DNA of 64,000 nt from Waterburya agarophytonicola KI4 (GTDB lineage: Bacteria > Cyanobacteriota > Cyanobacteriia > Cyanobacteriales > Xenococcaceae). The stretch lies in NCBI RefSeq assembly GCF_020640915.1, contig NZ_JADWDC010000005.1, positions 62,001-126,000 of the forward strand, in the 5' to 3' direction. The notes under the pieces are model-generated. The model worked only from the letters and a program-made list of their open reading frames with translations. It did not search any database and was not told the DNA's origin. The translations under genes and the position numbers were made by a program. Shown here one piece after another: positions 16,748 to 25,935 of the stretch (positions are counted from its first letter, which is position 1; each line of letters opens with the position of its first letter).

Positions 16748-19390
16748 TTATTGCCAATTTCCCACCAAAACATAGGGAGACCAATAATAAGGATGGGGTG
16801 GTAAATTATTCAATGCGGGGGATGGAGGATCTTGGCGCAAAGAATCAATTAAGGATAGTTGAGCCTTCTGTAAAGCATCTACTTTTTTAGCGGCAGGGTC
16901 TTCAAACTCTTGGTAAAATTTACTCATCAATTGGGCAGTAGAAGAATCATCCACCGACCAAAGAGAAGCTATAGTACTACTGGTACCCGATCGCACTGCT
17001 ACCCCAGCCAAACCTAAAATAGCGCGATCGTCACCTACGGCAGTATCACAAGCACTCAAGACAACTAATTCGGGATGGATACTACTAGAATTCAAGAGAT
17101 TGCTTAAAGTCTCGATGCCAATTTTTTCCCCATCCCCCGTAATAATAAAAGTTTCATCGGGATTAGAACTAAAAATTCCATGAGTTGCCAAGTGTACGAC
17201 AGAGAAACCAGCTTCAAGTTGCTTTTTAATACTGGCGGTAGTAAATTCTTGATTGAGTAACTTATGAGATTGAGGAAAAATATCTTTAATTCGATTTAAT
17301 TCTTGGGGAACATTAGCCAAAGCGGGAAAAATGTTTCCCTGAATTTCTACTTGTTCGCTCAATCCTGCTGCTAATACTTTTGTTTTATCTCTGGCTATAG
17401 TTTGAGGTTCGAGCAATTGCAAACTAGGTGCTAGAGCAACACCATACTTTTCTAATAAATATTGCTTGCCATCATAGAGTGCAGAGATAGGTACGTTTTG
17501 TAGATTTCCATTTAAAACAAAGACTAAAGTACGAACTTGATTTGCCGTTAAACTAGGGTTTAGAGGTTCGATGAGCCAACTATATATATCTTGCAGAATA
17601 GGCAAAAGAGTTTGCATATTTGCGGTGATTTCTTGAGGATCTAGAGGAGTGGTACTAAAAATATTAACCGCAGATTTATTGACGCTGGGGTTATAAAGAC
17701 TATCGTAGAGTAAATCTATGGTTTGATTCAACGTAGTTTCAGAAACTCTCGTCGTAAATCTCTGTAGAGGTTGATTGGGTAAAGAAAGAAGTATTTCTAG
17801 GCGATCGCCCAATACAATTGGATAGATTACTGCTGCTTGATCGTCTAGTCGATCGATAATAATGGTAGTGTCGGCAGTTTCCGAACAAGGATCTTGAAAG
17901 AAGTTATCCAATTCTGCTAGTTGCAGAGATTCAATTACCTGACGAGCTAACTCTAAGTTGGGATTAGAATCAGTCTTAGTAGCAACTAGTTCAAAAGAGT
18001 TGATAGCTTGGGGATGATCGCTTTGTAATAATAAGTTAGCCAAACGCAGATATACGGGTTTGACTTCCTGGCGAAAATCAAACTGTACGACTCGATTGTT
18101 GGCATTTAGATCGGTACGAAGAGATTGAAGAGTATTAAAAGCGGATGTATAGGCAGGAATTGCAGCGGATATCTTTCCTTGCTGTTCTAATAATTGACCG
18201 AGTTGAGATTGCCATAAATAGGTAACTTCCCGAGCATCATTAACAACACCTTGTTCTTGAGCCAAAATTAGAGCTTGATTGGTAAGAGCGATCGCTTTGT
18301 CTAATTGTTGCTGTTGACCGTAATATTGACCCAGATAACCCAAAGCGTAACTTTCTCCCAAGGGATAGTCAATAGTTTTTGCTTGAGTTAGGGCGGTTTG
18401 TAGAATTGATTTTACTCGTTGGCTTTTACCCAAGGCGGCTAGGCTGCGACTGTAGTTAATGCGAGCATAAATGCTTTGGTGACTGGGGGGTATTTGATGC
18501 CAATATCCATCGATAGCTATGATGGTACTCGCTCTAATCTTTGTCAATCGAAATTCTAGTAGCTCAGAAAAACGATTTGCAGCCTCAATCAGTTTAGTTT
18601 CCTGTTGTCTTTGCCAAGTCTCAATTCTCCTCTTGGTTTGAGTTTTCCACCAGTCTTCAATTTCAATTAACAGATGCAAATAATTAAGCTGTGCTTGAAC
18701 TCGAACAATGGGGGATGCTCGATTGTCTGCGGTGACTTTGGTATAGGCTAAAAAAGTTTTTTGATAAGGCTCTAATGCCAGTTGGGGATCTTGGCGATCG
18801 ATAATTTCAGTAATCTTATCATAGCGATCGCGATCGCGACTGCGATTTGCCAAAGCTTGTTCCACATTACCCAATGCCAACAATGTCGCCCCAAATTCAG
18901 GCGTATTTTGGGTAGCACGTTCGCTCAAACTTAACAATCTGGCAGATTCTTCTAGTTTGCCCTGGTGTTTTAAGACTTCTGCCAAACTCCGCAAACCAAT
19001 ACCTTGAATCGTTGATAACTGATTCTTACCTTCAAAATCCTCCATTAACTGATTGATTTGTTCGCGATCGCAATCGGGATTGTTGACTCCAAAAACAGCT
19101 AATAAAGTGTCGCAGGCTTTGGGATATAGTCCGAGATCCTGCAACACTTGAGCTTGATTGATCGAACTTTTTGTTCTGCCTAAAGAATCGTTTTGCTCTT
19201 GATATGCTGTTGCTGCTTGTTGCCAAGTGATGGCAGCGGTTGATAATTTACCTGTGCGATATAGCTGTTGTGCTGCGATCGCCAAATCCAAAGCTGGCGA
19301 AGATCGAGATGTCTGAGACTTGGCAGGCAAATGGAAAGCGACAGCCAATAAAGCGGAAAATATAAAAATAATAATTTTGTTAATAGTCAT
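16748..19390 (-). CDS. exported TPR-CHAT protein (caspase-like)
   Basis: An 880-residue protein. The N-terminus is a signal peptide (KIIIFIFSALLAVAFHLPAKSQ, cleavage near residue 26), so it should leave the cytoplasm. Residues about 30-450 are helical TPR-like repeats, for example YLGQYYGQQQQLDKAIALTNQA. The C-terminal part, from about 520, is a CHAT domain. It contains NGNLQNVPISALYDG, the histidine H737 in VHLATHGIF, the cysteine C781 in VLSACDTAVGDD, the conserved SLWSVDDSSTAQLM, and the end PYYWSPYVLVGNWQ. CHAT is the caspase/HetF-associated-with-TPR peptidase family. The gene follows the tpsB1 gene by five bases with no visible Shine-Dalgarno sequence, which suggests translational coupling. 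The target is unknown. Export of a CHAT protease is the notable point. Confidence 0.92.
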   Translation of the reverse strand: MTINKIIIFIFSALLAVAFHLPAKSQTSRSSPALDLAIAAQQLYRTGKLSTAAITWQQAATAYQEQNDSLGRTKSSINQAQVLQDLGLYPKACDTLLAVFGVNNPDCDREQINQLMEDFEGKNQLSTIQGIGLRSLAEVLKHQGKLEESARLLSLSERATQNTPEFGATLLALGNVEQALANRSRDRDRYDKITEIIDRQDPQLALEPYQKTFLAYTKVTADNRASPIVRVQAQLNYLHLLIEIEDWWKTQTKRRIETWQRQQETKLIEAANRFSELLEFRLTKIRASTIIAIDGYWHQIPPSHQSIYARINYSRSLAALGKSQRVKSILQTALTQAKTIDYPLGESYALGYLGQYYGQQQQLDKAIALTNQALILAQEQGVVNDAREVTYLWQSQLGQLLEQQGKISAAIPAYTSAFNTLQSLRTDLNANNRVVQFDFRQEVKPVYLRLANLLLQSDHPQAINSFELVATKTDSNPNLELARQVIESLQLAELDNFFQDPCSETADTTIIIDRLDDQAAVIYPIVLGDRLEILLSLPNQPLQRFTTRVSETTLNQTIDLLYDSLYNPSVNKSAVNIFSTTPLDPQEITANMQTLLPILQDIYSWLIEPLNPSLTANQVRTLVFVLNGNLQNVPISALYDGKQYLLEKYGVALAPSLQLLEPQTIARDKTKVLAAGLSEQVEIQGNIFPALANVPQELNRIKDIFPQSHKLLNQEFTTASIKKQLEAGFSVVHLATHGIFSSNPDETFIITGDGEKIGIETLSNLLNSSSIHPELVVLSACDTAVGDDRAILGLAGVAVRSGTSSTIASLWSVDDSSTAQLMSKFYQEFEDPAAKKVDALQKAQLSLIDSLRQDPPSPALNNLPPHPYYWSPYVLVGNWQ

Positions 19391-19395
19391 TTTTT

Positions 19396-21276
19396 TTAAA
19401 AAAGATCGTATTGTAGTTGTAGATATACTCCGCTTTCCTGTAGGGTATTGCCTGTAGAATTATCATTAATTAAAGGAATACCCCAATCGATCCGCGCTGA
19501 TAGTTTTTCGTTGCTTTGCAAAATAAAACCCACCCCCGTACCCAATAAAGTAGTAAACTCAATCGATCGATCGTCTGTATTCCAACCAGTACCAAAATCA
19601 ATGAAGGGCGCAAATTGGAGGCTGGTATTGAGCTTAGAGAAACGAGCAATAGGTAAGCGCAATTCCGCAGCAGCGGAGAAACCATTATCAGTCAATAGAG
19701 TATCCTGACGATAACCCCGCACCGTTGTCGCACCACCCAAACTAAATTGTTCCGTGGGTATTAAAGGATCGGTTGCCAATTGCAATTCCGAGCGGAATAA
19801 TATCGTCGAGCCAACGGCAGGTATACCTTTAGGCTTACTCAACAATCTCAAATAAGATGCTTGTCCCCGCCAAGCGAAAAATTGGCTGTCGGGTTCGCTA
19901 TCATTGATGGTAGCATCAAAAACATCTAGCCCAATATTAAACTGAGAACGAGCGGAAATGACTTGTCTGCGATTGCGTTGCAACCATTCTTGACCAAAAC
20001 TTAAAGCAGAAGTACGAATTTCTCCCCGAGCATTTCCTCCTGGGGAGATACTGGTGGGAGTGTCGAGCAAAGAAGTATCGCTTTCTCTTCTGGATGCGGC
20101 GATATTAAGCGCAAATTCCCGACTAATTTCGGGGGTTGCTTTTTGGATAATTGGTTGTCGCCAGGTTAGGTTATAACTTCGGGATTCGATATCAATATCT
20201 ATTTCTTCAAAATCAGCCTCGATTATTTCGTTTTGTGCCAGGCGAAAATCAAAACTAAGAGTACCATCGCGAGAATTAAGGGGTAGAGTATAATCTCCGC
20301 CATATTGGTTACTACCCTCAGTATTAAAAAAGCTTAAGTTGAATTCATCTCCGATACCCAAGAGATTGGCTTCTGATAGTTTAATACCCCGTTCAAAACT
20401 ACCAATAGTAGGATTGCGATTGTTGTTGACTCTTGCTTGGAGGGTAAAAGTATCTGCACCTATAACCGAAACTTTGAGAGCATTTGTCCCTGGCTGGATC
20501 CCCGTCGATAACTCTGCATCCAGGCTGGCAATCAGAGGATTGAGTTGAATTAGTTGTAATGCAGATTGAACTTGATTGATGTTAAGGGGGGTAGAAATCC
20601 TGTTCTCTAAGCGATCGCGAATATAGTTTTCTGTTAACCTCCCTTCCTCGATATTGATTTCTATATCTGATAAAGTTCCCTCAACTACTTGAATCTGTAC
20701 CGTTCCAGAACTAAGATTTTGGGTGGGAAGATAAGCCCCAGAAGTTATATAGCCTTGCCTGACATACAATTGGGTGATAGCACTAGCAGCTTGAACTAGT
20801 TGAGCAAAAGAAATAGGCTTGCCTGTAAAAGAAGCGATCGCTTTGTTTAATTCTGCTTCCTCGAATACTGTACTTCCGACAAAGGTAAATCGATCCACTA
20901 CAATTGTCCCAGGAATATCTAAGACAGATTCGGGAAGAGGCGGAGCATCGAGAGAATCATTTAAGGGATTGTTCCTTGGGGGTAAAGGTTGGGGTTGAGG
21001 CGGTATATCGCGATCGGGGGTTAAAGGTTGGTTCGGCTGGGCTGATACTCCCGATCGCGGAACTATGCCCAGAACAATAAACAAAATGTAGATAAAAAGT
21101 TTGCCTAATTTTTGGAAATTCTTTGCATGGCGATCTCCAAGTAAAATAATGGCGTAGAGCAAATATTCCCAGAAAGCAATTTTAAGTTGATAACGAGAAT
21201 GGAGATCGCCCAAATTGACTTGAGAATTAGGATATAACGCAATTTTAAGTCTACTAGAGCGGGACTTAGGGAACAT
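19396..21276 (-). CDS. two-partner secretion transporter TpsB1 (ShlB/FhaC/HecB family)
   Basis: A 626-residue outer-membrane transporter. I place the start at the ATG at 21276 (MFPKSRSSRLK), overlapping the end of the upstream exoprotein gene by 11 bases. The frame is open further upstream, but only inside that gene. The hydrophobic signal segment is late, at about residues 50-72 (FIYILFIVLGIV). A later start is therefore possible and would have to be GTG or TTG. After a Pro-rich linker comes a POTRA domain with VDRFTFVGSTVF and YVRQGYITSGAYLP, then a second POTRA with NYIRDRLENRI. The C-terminal barrel has FSLGGATTVRGYRQD (VRGY motif) and ends in LQLQYDLF. Its partner is probably the haemagglutinin-type exoprotein encoded just upstream. 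Confidence 0.92.
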   Translation of the reverse strand: MFPKSRSSRLKIALYPNSQVNLGDLHSRYQLKIAFWEYLLYAIILLGDRHAKNFQKLGKLFIYILFIVLGIVPRSGVSAQPNQPLTPDRDIPPQPQPLPPRNNPLNDSLDAPPLPESVLDIPGTIVVDRFTFVGSTVFEEAELNKAIASFTGKPISFAQLVQAASAITQLYVRQGYITSGAYLPTQNLSSGTVQIQVVEGTLSDIEINIEEGRLTENYIRDRLENRISTPLNINQVQSALQLIQLNPLIASLDAELSTGIQPGTNALKVSVIGADTFTLQARVNNNRNPTIGSFERGIKLSEANLLGIGDEFNLSFFNTEGSNQYGGDYTLPLNSRDGTLSFDFRLAQNEIIEADFEEIDIDIESRSYNLTWRQPIIQKATPEISREFALNIAASRRESDTSLLDTPTSISPGGNARGEIRTSALSFGQEWLQRNRRQVISARSQFNIGLDVFDATINDSEPDSQFFAWRGQASYLRLLSKPKGIPAVGSTILFRSELQLATDPLIPTEQFSLGGATTVRGYRQDTLLTDNGFSAAAELRLPIARFSKLNTSLQFAPFIDFGTGWNTDDRSIEFTTLLGTGVGFILQSNEKLSARIDWGIPLINDNSTGNTLQESGVYLQLQYDLF

Positions 21277-24200
21277 GACAGTCAGGAGAATTAAATCGAG
21301 GAGTGTTATCAGAAGGTTGAGAGGTGAGGATAATTTCTCCTTTACTATTTTGATACCAGTTGCGAGCGGGACTGGGTAATAGAGCTTGTTTTTTCGGTTC
21401 TTCTTCTGTTCTAGTTTCGGTATTTGCTTGGGGAATATCAAAACTAACTATAGATTTACTGCTTAATGTTTCCCTGGGGCTATTGGGCAATCCTCCCCTA
21501 CCTGTAACGGTTAGTTTGCTATTGTTAGCCAGAGTCGAATTAGAACAAGCTCTAGCTACGGTTTCTTCTGGTTGAGTCAACTTAATTGGCACCTCAACAA
21601 TGCCAAAAGTAGCTTCTGGTTCTAAAGTATCAATTTCCACCACTCCATCTACCCCTAATCTTGAACTGGCACTGATTATACATTCTTGGCAGACAAATAA
21701 TCCCTTCGCACTAATATCAATATTGCCACCCGTTCCGTTTTCCGCTTCTGCGGTAAGCTTGCTGGATTCTAAAACCACTAGATTTGTGCCAACAAGGTTA
21801 ATATTGCCACCATTAGCATTGCCCGTTGCCGTTGCAGTAGTAGTACTGTTGCCACGCCAAAAAATATTACGACCTAAAATATCAATATTGCCACCATTGC
21901 CAAAGTTATTGGCAGCAGAGATTATCCCTTCGTCGTCCAATAAAATATCATTAGCCGACTCAATATTTAGATTCCCCGCACTTCCCGTTCCCAAACTTTG
22001 AACGTCAATACTCGCACCGTTTTGGATCTTTAAATTGCCAGTGTCGATTCTAATATCTCCCGATGCACCACTAGCTACTAAATCGGGAAATGCAGATCGT
22101 CCTGAGGTAGTGATAATTCCCCCTCGTTTCATATTATTAATCGTAGTTGTACCAAATAATTCTAGAGAATCCAGGACATTAATGTTGACACTACCTCCAT
22201 TTCCCGAACCAAGAGTGGTGGCAGCAATTTCCGAACCATCTCGGATAAATAGCTTGCGGGCAGAGACTTGGATATTTCCCGCAGCACCATTAGTAAAAGA
22301 ACTAGAGTTGATACCGCTGGCGAATCTAGGATCGGTAGGAATGCCCAAAATTTCGATGGTATCTGCTACATCAATATTGATATTTCCACCATCTCCACCA
22401 CCACTAAAAGTCAAATTAGCATCGTCATTAATAAACCCCCCTGTAGTACTGCTAACAAAAGCATCTTCAATCGATAAGTTATCGGTTCGGAGAGTTACAT
22501 TTCCTCCTTTTCCCTCGCCAATACTGGTGTTAGCATAAATTCCCGTGAATAATCGAGAACCAGAAGGGGTATTTCGCAGATTGATCGACTCTCTGGCATC
22601 AATGTTAATATTTCCTCCTGTCGCCTCGCCAAAAGTGGCGTTGACAATCGTGCCACCATTTTCCACTATCAATCTATCTGTATTAATAAAAATATTTCCT
22701 GCCGTCGCCAGACTGGTACTATCAACCCCCGCACCAATTTGTAGAGCCGAAGCATCAATCGTAATATCATTAGCGTTAACTTGGATCTCCCCTCCCGTGC
22801 CGTTGGTGAAAATCGGGCTAAAGATAATTCCTCCTTCGGCTATGTTTAAAGCATTAGCATTAACTTCTAAATTCCCTCCTATACCCTCGGCAGCTGTTCC
22901 GAGAAAGATTCCCGTGCCTCTTGTGCCTGGTGTTAAATTGCCATTTAAAGAGTTGGCTTGGAACGCTTCTTGAAATTCCCTGAATCCTATTCCCGTAATA
23001 TTAACCTGGTCGAGAATATTGAGAACGATATTACCACCTCTACCCGAACCAAAAGTAGTAGTAGTAATAAAAGAGCGATCGCTTATATCCAAAGAGTTGG
23101 CAGCAATCTCGATTTCTCCCCCGTCTCCCGTGCCACTATTGTCACTAGAAATTTGACTGCCCCTAGTAAGAGTAAAAGAATCTGCTACTTCTAGATTAAT
23201 TGTGCCTCCTAAACCCTCTTTTACTGCTGCGGTGATACCTCCTCCATCGCGCAAAGCAATAGTGTTGGCATTGATATTGAGGTTTCCTGCATTACCCGTA
23301 CCGTCATTTCGCACGGTTACTTGCCCTCCGTTCATAATTTCTAACTGAGGCGTTTCAATAATGACATTGCCAGAGTTAGCACTAGGAGTTGGAGGTAAAT
23401 TAAACAATTCTCGCAATGCGGGATCGAGAATGTTAGCTGAAGCAATAATGAGGCTGGGGTTAAGTGAATTTGGTACTGTACCCGTTACCATAATTGACTC
23501 GGAGGCATTAATCGTGACGTTTCCTGCATCCCCCGTCGCGGTAGCCGAAGCATCGACTCTTCCCCCCTCGATCAAAGTCAAATTTTTAGTATTTAGTTCG
23601 ACATTACCCGCATTTCCAACACCCCCACTACCAGCGGTAATTTGACTGGGAGCAAAGGCGATGGGATTAAATCCCGACAGCAAGATTGATTCCCTGGCAT
23701 TAACCGTGACATTTCCTCCAGAACCTGTACCGTTAGGGGTTGCCGTAACAGAGGCAATGTTTCCTCCATCCAAGGCGGTTAAATTTTGAGTAGTAATGTC
23801 GATCTCTCCCGCATCCCCTGTATTGTAAGTTTGAGCTGAAATAAGACTAAATTGATTGGGATTGATTTCGGCAAAGCCAATTACCCGCAAACTATCAGCA
23901 ATATTAAGCTTGAGGTTTCCCGATGGGGCTTGAGTGTAGGTAGTACTGAGAATCTTAGCTCCGCCCGAAACTTCTAAATTGGGAGTATCAATGGTAATAT
24001 TTCCCCCCGCACCATCTCCCAAGGGTTCGGTATAGATGCCAGTGGAAATAATTCCATCTTCGGCAATGCCATCTACTGTTAAAAATTCTCTAGCATTGAC
24101 TTTTAGATTTCCCGAAGCTTCAGTCCCCTGATTTTGAATTAATACTGCCGAACCATCAGCGATCGCAATTCTATTTCCCTGAATTGCGATCGAGCCACTA

Positions 24201-25096
24201 TTATTACCACTAGCATCAACCAAAGCTCGTTCTTCGAGATTAATATTTTTAAAGCTTTCTACCCCTTCATAGCTCAAAGAAAAATCCCTCTCGCCAAAAG
24301 CGATCGACACCGTACCTTCAGCAACGCTACCTAACTCGATTCTTCCTTGTTCTGAGATTAAAACACCCCCCGTAAAGGAAACGTCACCCCCCACCAATCC
24401 CAAAGTCCCGCCAGATTGCAGTTTTAAACCCGATACTTGTCCCCGATTGAAAGGAAAGAAAATAGGGATATCTAGGCTAAGATCGTGTCCTACCCCAGCT
24501 ACATTGATTGCTCCTGAATTTTGCCCCAACTGCAAGCCCACGGGAACTCTCACCGTTAATAGAGGAGAAACAGTTAAATCTCCAGCACTAAACACCGTAC
24601 CGTCTTCAAAAATAACGCTGTCGGCTGTACTACCCAAAAAAGAACCGCCAATTTGTAATCGAGCATTTGCGCCAAAATCAATGCCGTTGGGATTAATTAA
24701 AATTAAATTGGCATCGCCGTTGGCTCGCAAAAATCCATCAATAGTTGAGATAGAGCTTCCTGTAACCCGCCCAATAATATTATCGATTTCGCCAAGATTG
24801 TTAAAATAAGCCGTATTACCCGTATCTACGGAAAATTCTTGAAAGCTATGAAATAAATTGCCACCTTGGGTAGTTCCTCCCGTAATTTCTGCGATATTGT
24901 CACTATTATTCACTTCTGTAGATACAGTGTCATCTGGTACTATTTGGGCTTGTACCAAATCACCACGACTCAAACAGAAAAGAAGAGAAAAACCTCCATA
25001 CAGCAAGGTAGCTAAACAAATTGATAATTTACCGTCGAGGCTTGATTTTTGGCTGTTATGATGATTTGTTGGTTTGATCGGTAATTTCTCAGGCAT
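21266..25096 (-). CDS. TPS exoprotein TpsA1, filamentous-haemagglutinin type beta-helix
   Basis: A 1276-residue secreted protein. A signal peptide of 50 residues ends in LVQA before QIVPDD. The TPS domain is at about residues 51-220, with NLFHSFQEFSV and NPNGIDFG (the NPNG motif at 135-138). The rest is a parallel beta-helix of loosely repeated units of the form GGNI-I-A--- and GDAGNVTINA, up to about residue 1130. The C-terminus has the pattern common in cyanobacterial haemagglutinin-like proteins: FVCQECIISASSR, VARACSNS, TVTGRGGLP, and a last cysteine in PDCHVP. It is followed by tpsB1 with an 11-base overlap, as expected for a TPS pair. It diverges from the COP23-like gene. It is likely a surface-exposed or released adhesin-like protein; the ligand is unknown. 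Confidence 0.92.
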   Translation of the reverse strand: MPEKLPIKPTNHHNSQKSSLDGKLSICLATLLYGGFSLLFCLSRGDLVQAQIVPDDTVSTEVNNSDNIAEITGGTTQGGNLFHSFQEFSVDTGNTAYFNNLGEIDNIIGRVTGSSISTIDGFLRANGDANLILINPNGIDFGANARLQIGGSFLGSTADSVIFEDGTVFSAGDLTVSPLLTVRVPVGLQLGQNSGAINVAGVGHDLSLDIPIFFPFNRGQVSGLKLQSGGTLGLVGGDVSFTGGVLISEQGRIELGSVAEGTVSIAFGERDFSLSYEGVESFKNINLEERALVDASGNNSGSIAIQGNRIAIADGSAVLIQNQGTEASGNLKVNAREFLTVDGIAEDGIISTGIYTEPLGDGAGGNITIDTPNLEVSGGAKILSTTYTQAPSGNLKLNIADSLRVIGFAEINPNQFSLISAQTYNTGDAGEIDITTQNLTALDGGNIASVTATPNGTGSGGNVTVNARESILLSGFNPIAFAPSQITAGSGGVGNAGNVELNTKNLTLIEGGRVDASATATGDAGNVTINASESIMVTGTVPNSLNPSLIIASANILDPALRELFNLPPTPSANSGNVIIETPQLEIMNGGQVTVRNDGTGNAGNLNINANTIALRDGGGITAAVKEGLGGTINLEVADSFTLTRGSQISSDNSGTGDGGEIEIAANSLDISDRSFITTTTFGSGRGGNIVLNILDQVNITGIGFREFQEAFQANSLNGNLTPGTRGTGIFLGTAAEGIGGNLEVNANALNIAEGGIIFSPIFTNGTGGEIQVNANDITIDASALQIGAGVDSTSLATAGNIFINTDRLIVENGGTIVNATFGEATGGNINIDARESINLRNTPSGSRLFTGIYANTSIGEGKGGNVTLRTDNLSIEDAFVSSTTGGFINDDANLTFSGGGDGGNINIDVADTIEILGIPTDPRFASGINSSSFTNGAAGNIQVSARKLFIRDGSEIAATTLGSGNGGSVNINVLDSLELFGTTTINNMKRGGIITTSGRSAFPDLVASGASGDIRIDTGNLKIQNGASIDVQSLGTGSAGNLNIESANDILLDDEGIISAANNFGNGGNIDILGRNIFWRGNSTTTATATGNANGGNINLVGTNLVVLESSKLTAEAENGTGGNIDISAKGLFVCQECIISASSRLGVDGVVEIDTLEPEATFGIVEVPIKLTQPEETVARACSNSTLANNSKLTVTGRGGLPNSPRETLSSKSIVSFDIPQANTETRTEEEPKKQALLPSPARNWYQNSKGEIILTSQPSDNTPRFNSPDCHVP

Positions 25097-25342
25097 TGTT
25101 TAATTTTTCCAGTAAACAAAAAAATTGTTGCTTAAATTTAGCTACCTACTTTTAAGCTGTTATCTAAAAGCATACTGATGTTCCGAACTAAAATTCTATA
25201 GATCTATACTTAAATTTAATTTTTGTGATTCTTAAGGAGATTATTTTGTTACAATTACATCCTTAGAGATCGATCAACCTGATTATTTAAGGTGATTTTT
25301 TATCTCAGAGAGTTTTAATAATTAGTAACGCGCAAAGAGATT

Positions 25343-25885
25343 ATGAGCAAACTAAATTACTTGAGGACTGCGATCGCCTTACCAGTGGCTTTTGGAGTTT
25401 TGGGGACTTATGGTCATCGAGTGAATGCGACAAATACGATTCAAGTTAGTTGTGACACTAGCACTTCTATTCCTACTATCGCTGCAACTTTATCCAATTC
25501 AGACAAATCTTCTGGTGATGTAGATCGAGCTTTTCAAACAACTCATATTTTGTCGTTTTTACCAGAATATTTTTCTACGGAAGAGGCATCTTTTAACTGT
25601 CAAAAAACAGCCGCATCTTTACAGAGTTACTATAGTAAGGGGGTGATGAACTATTTAGCTAGCGATACTATTGATGGCAAACCCGTAGTTTGTGCTGTGG
25701 AAAGAAGAGGCGTTAGCTGCGATGGATATAGCAGCGAAATACTATTTAGTTTAGATCGAGCAGTTAATCCCAACCAGCTTTTATATGATATGTTAGGCGA
25801 GGATTTTAAAAGTTCTCAGTCACCTTCTTATAGAACCCTCAGTCGTACCTACACAGATTTGCGCCCTACTTGGTGGCCATTTTAA
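25343..25885 (+). CDS. COP23 domain protein
   Basis: A 180-residue secreted protein. The hydrophobic N-terminus (about residues 8-30, ending GHRVNA) looks like a signal peptide. The mature part has the COP23 pattern: an early cysteine (IQVSCDTST), FNCQKTAASLQSYY, the segment YLASDTIDGKPVVCAV, then GVSCDGYSSEILFSLDRAVNPNQLLYDML. Four cysteines in the body suggest two disulfides. COP23 was described as a circadian-oscillating cyanobacterial membrane protein; its biochemical role is not established. The gene diverges from the TPS exoprotein gene across 246 bases that must hold both promoters. AAAGAG precedes the ATG. Confidence 0.8.
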   Translation: MSKLNYLRTAIALPVAFGVLGTYGHRVNATNTIQVSCDTSTSIPTIAATLSNSDKSSGDVDRAFQTTHILSFLPEYFSTEEASFNCQKTAASLQSYYSKGVMNYLASDTIDGKPVVCAVERRGVSCDGYSSEILFSLDRAVNPNQLLYDMLGEDFKSSQSPSYRTLSRTYTDLRPTWWPF

Positions 25886-25935
25886 GCTAGGAAATAGGGC
25901 GAAATAAGCTCGGATCTTCGTTGTTTGACTGAGTG

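Noticed and set aside
21360-25060. Plus-strand open frames opposite the TpsA1 gene, for example 22035-22538
   Set aside because: The same cause as above: antisense of a biased beta-helix coding sequence.
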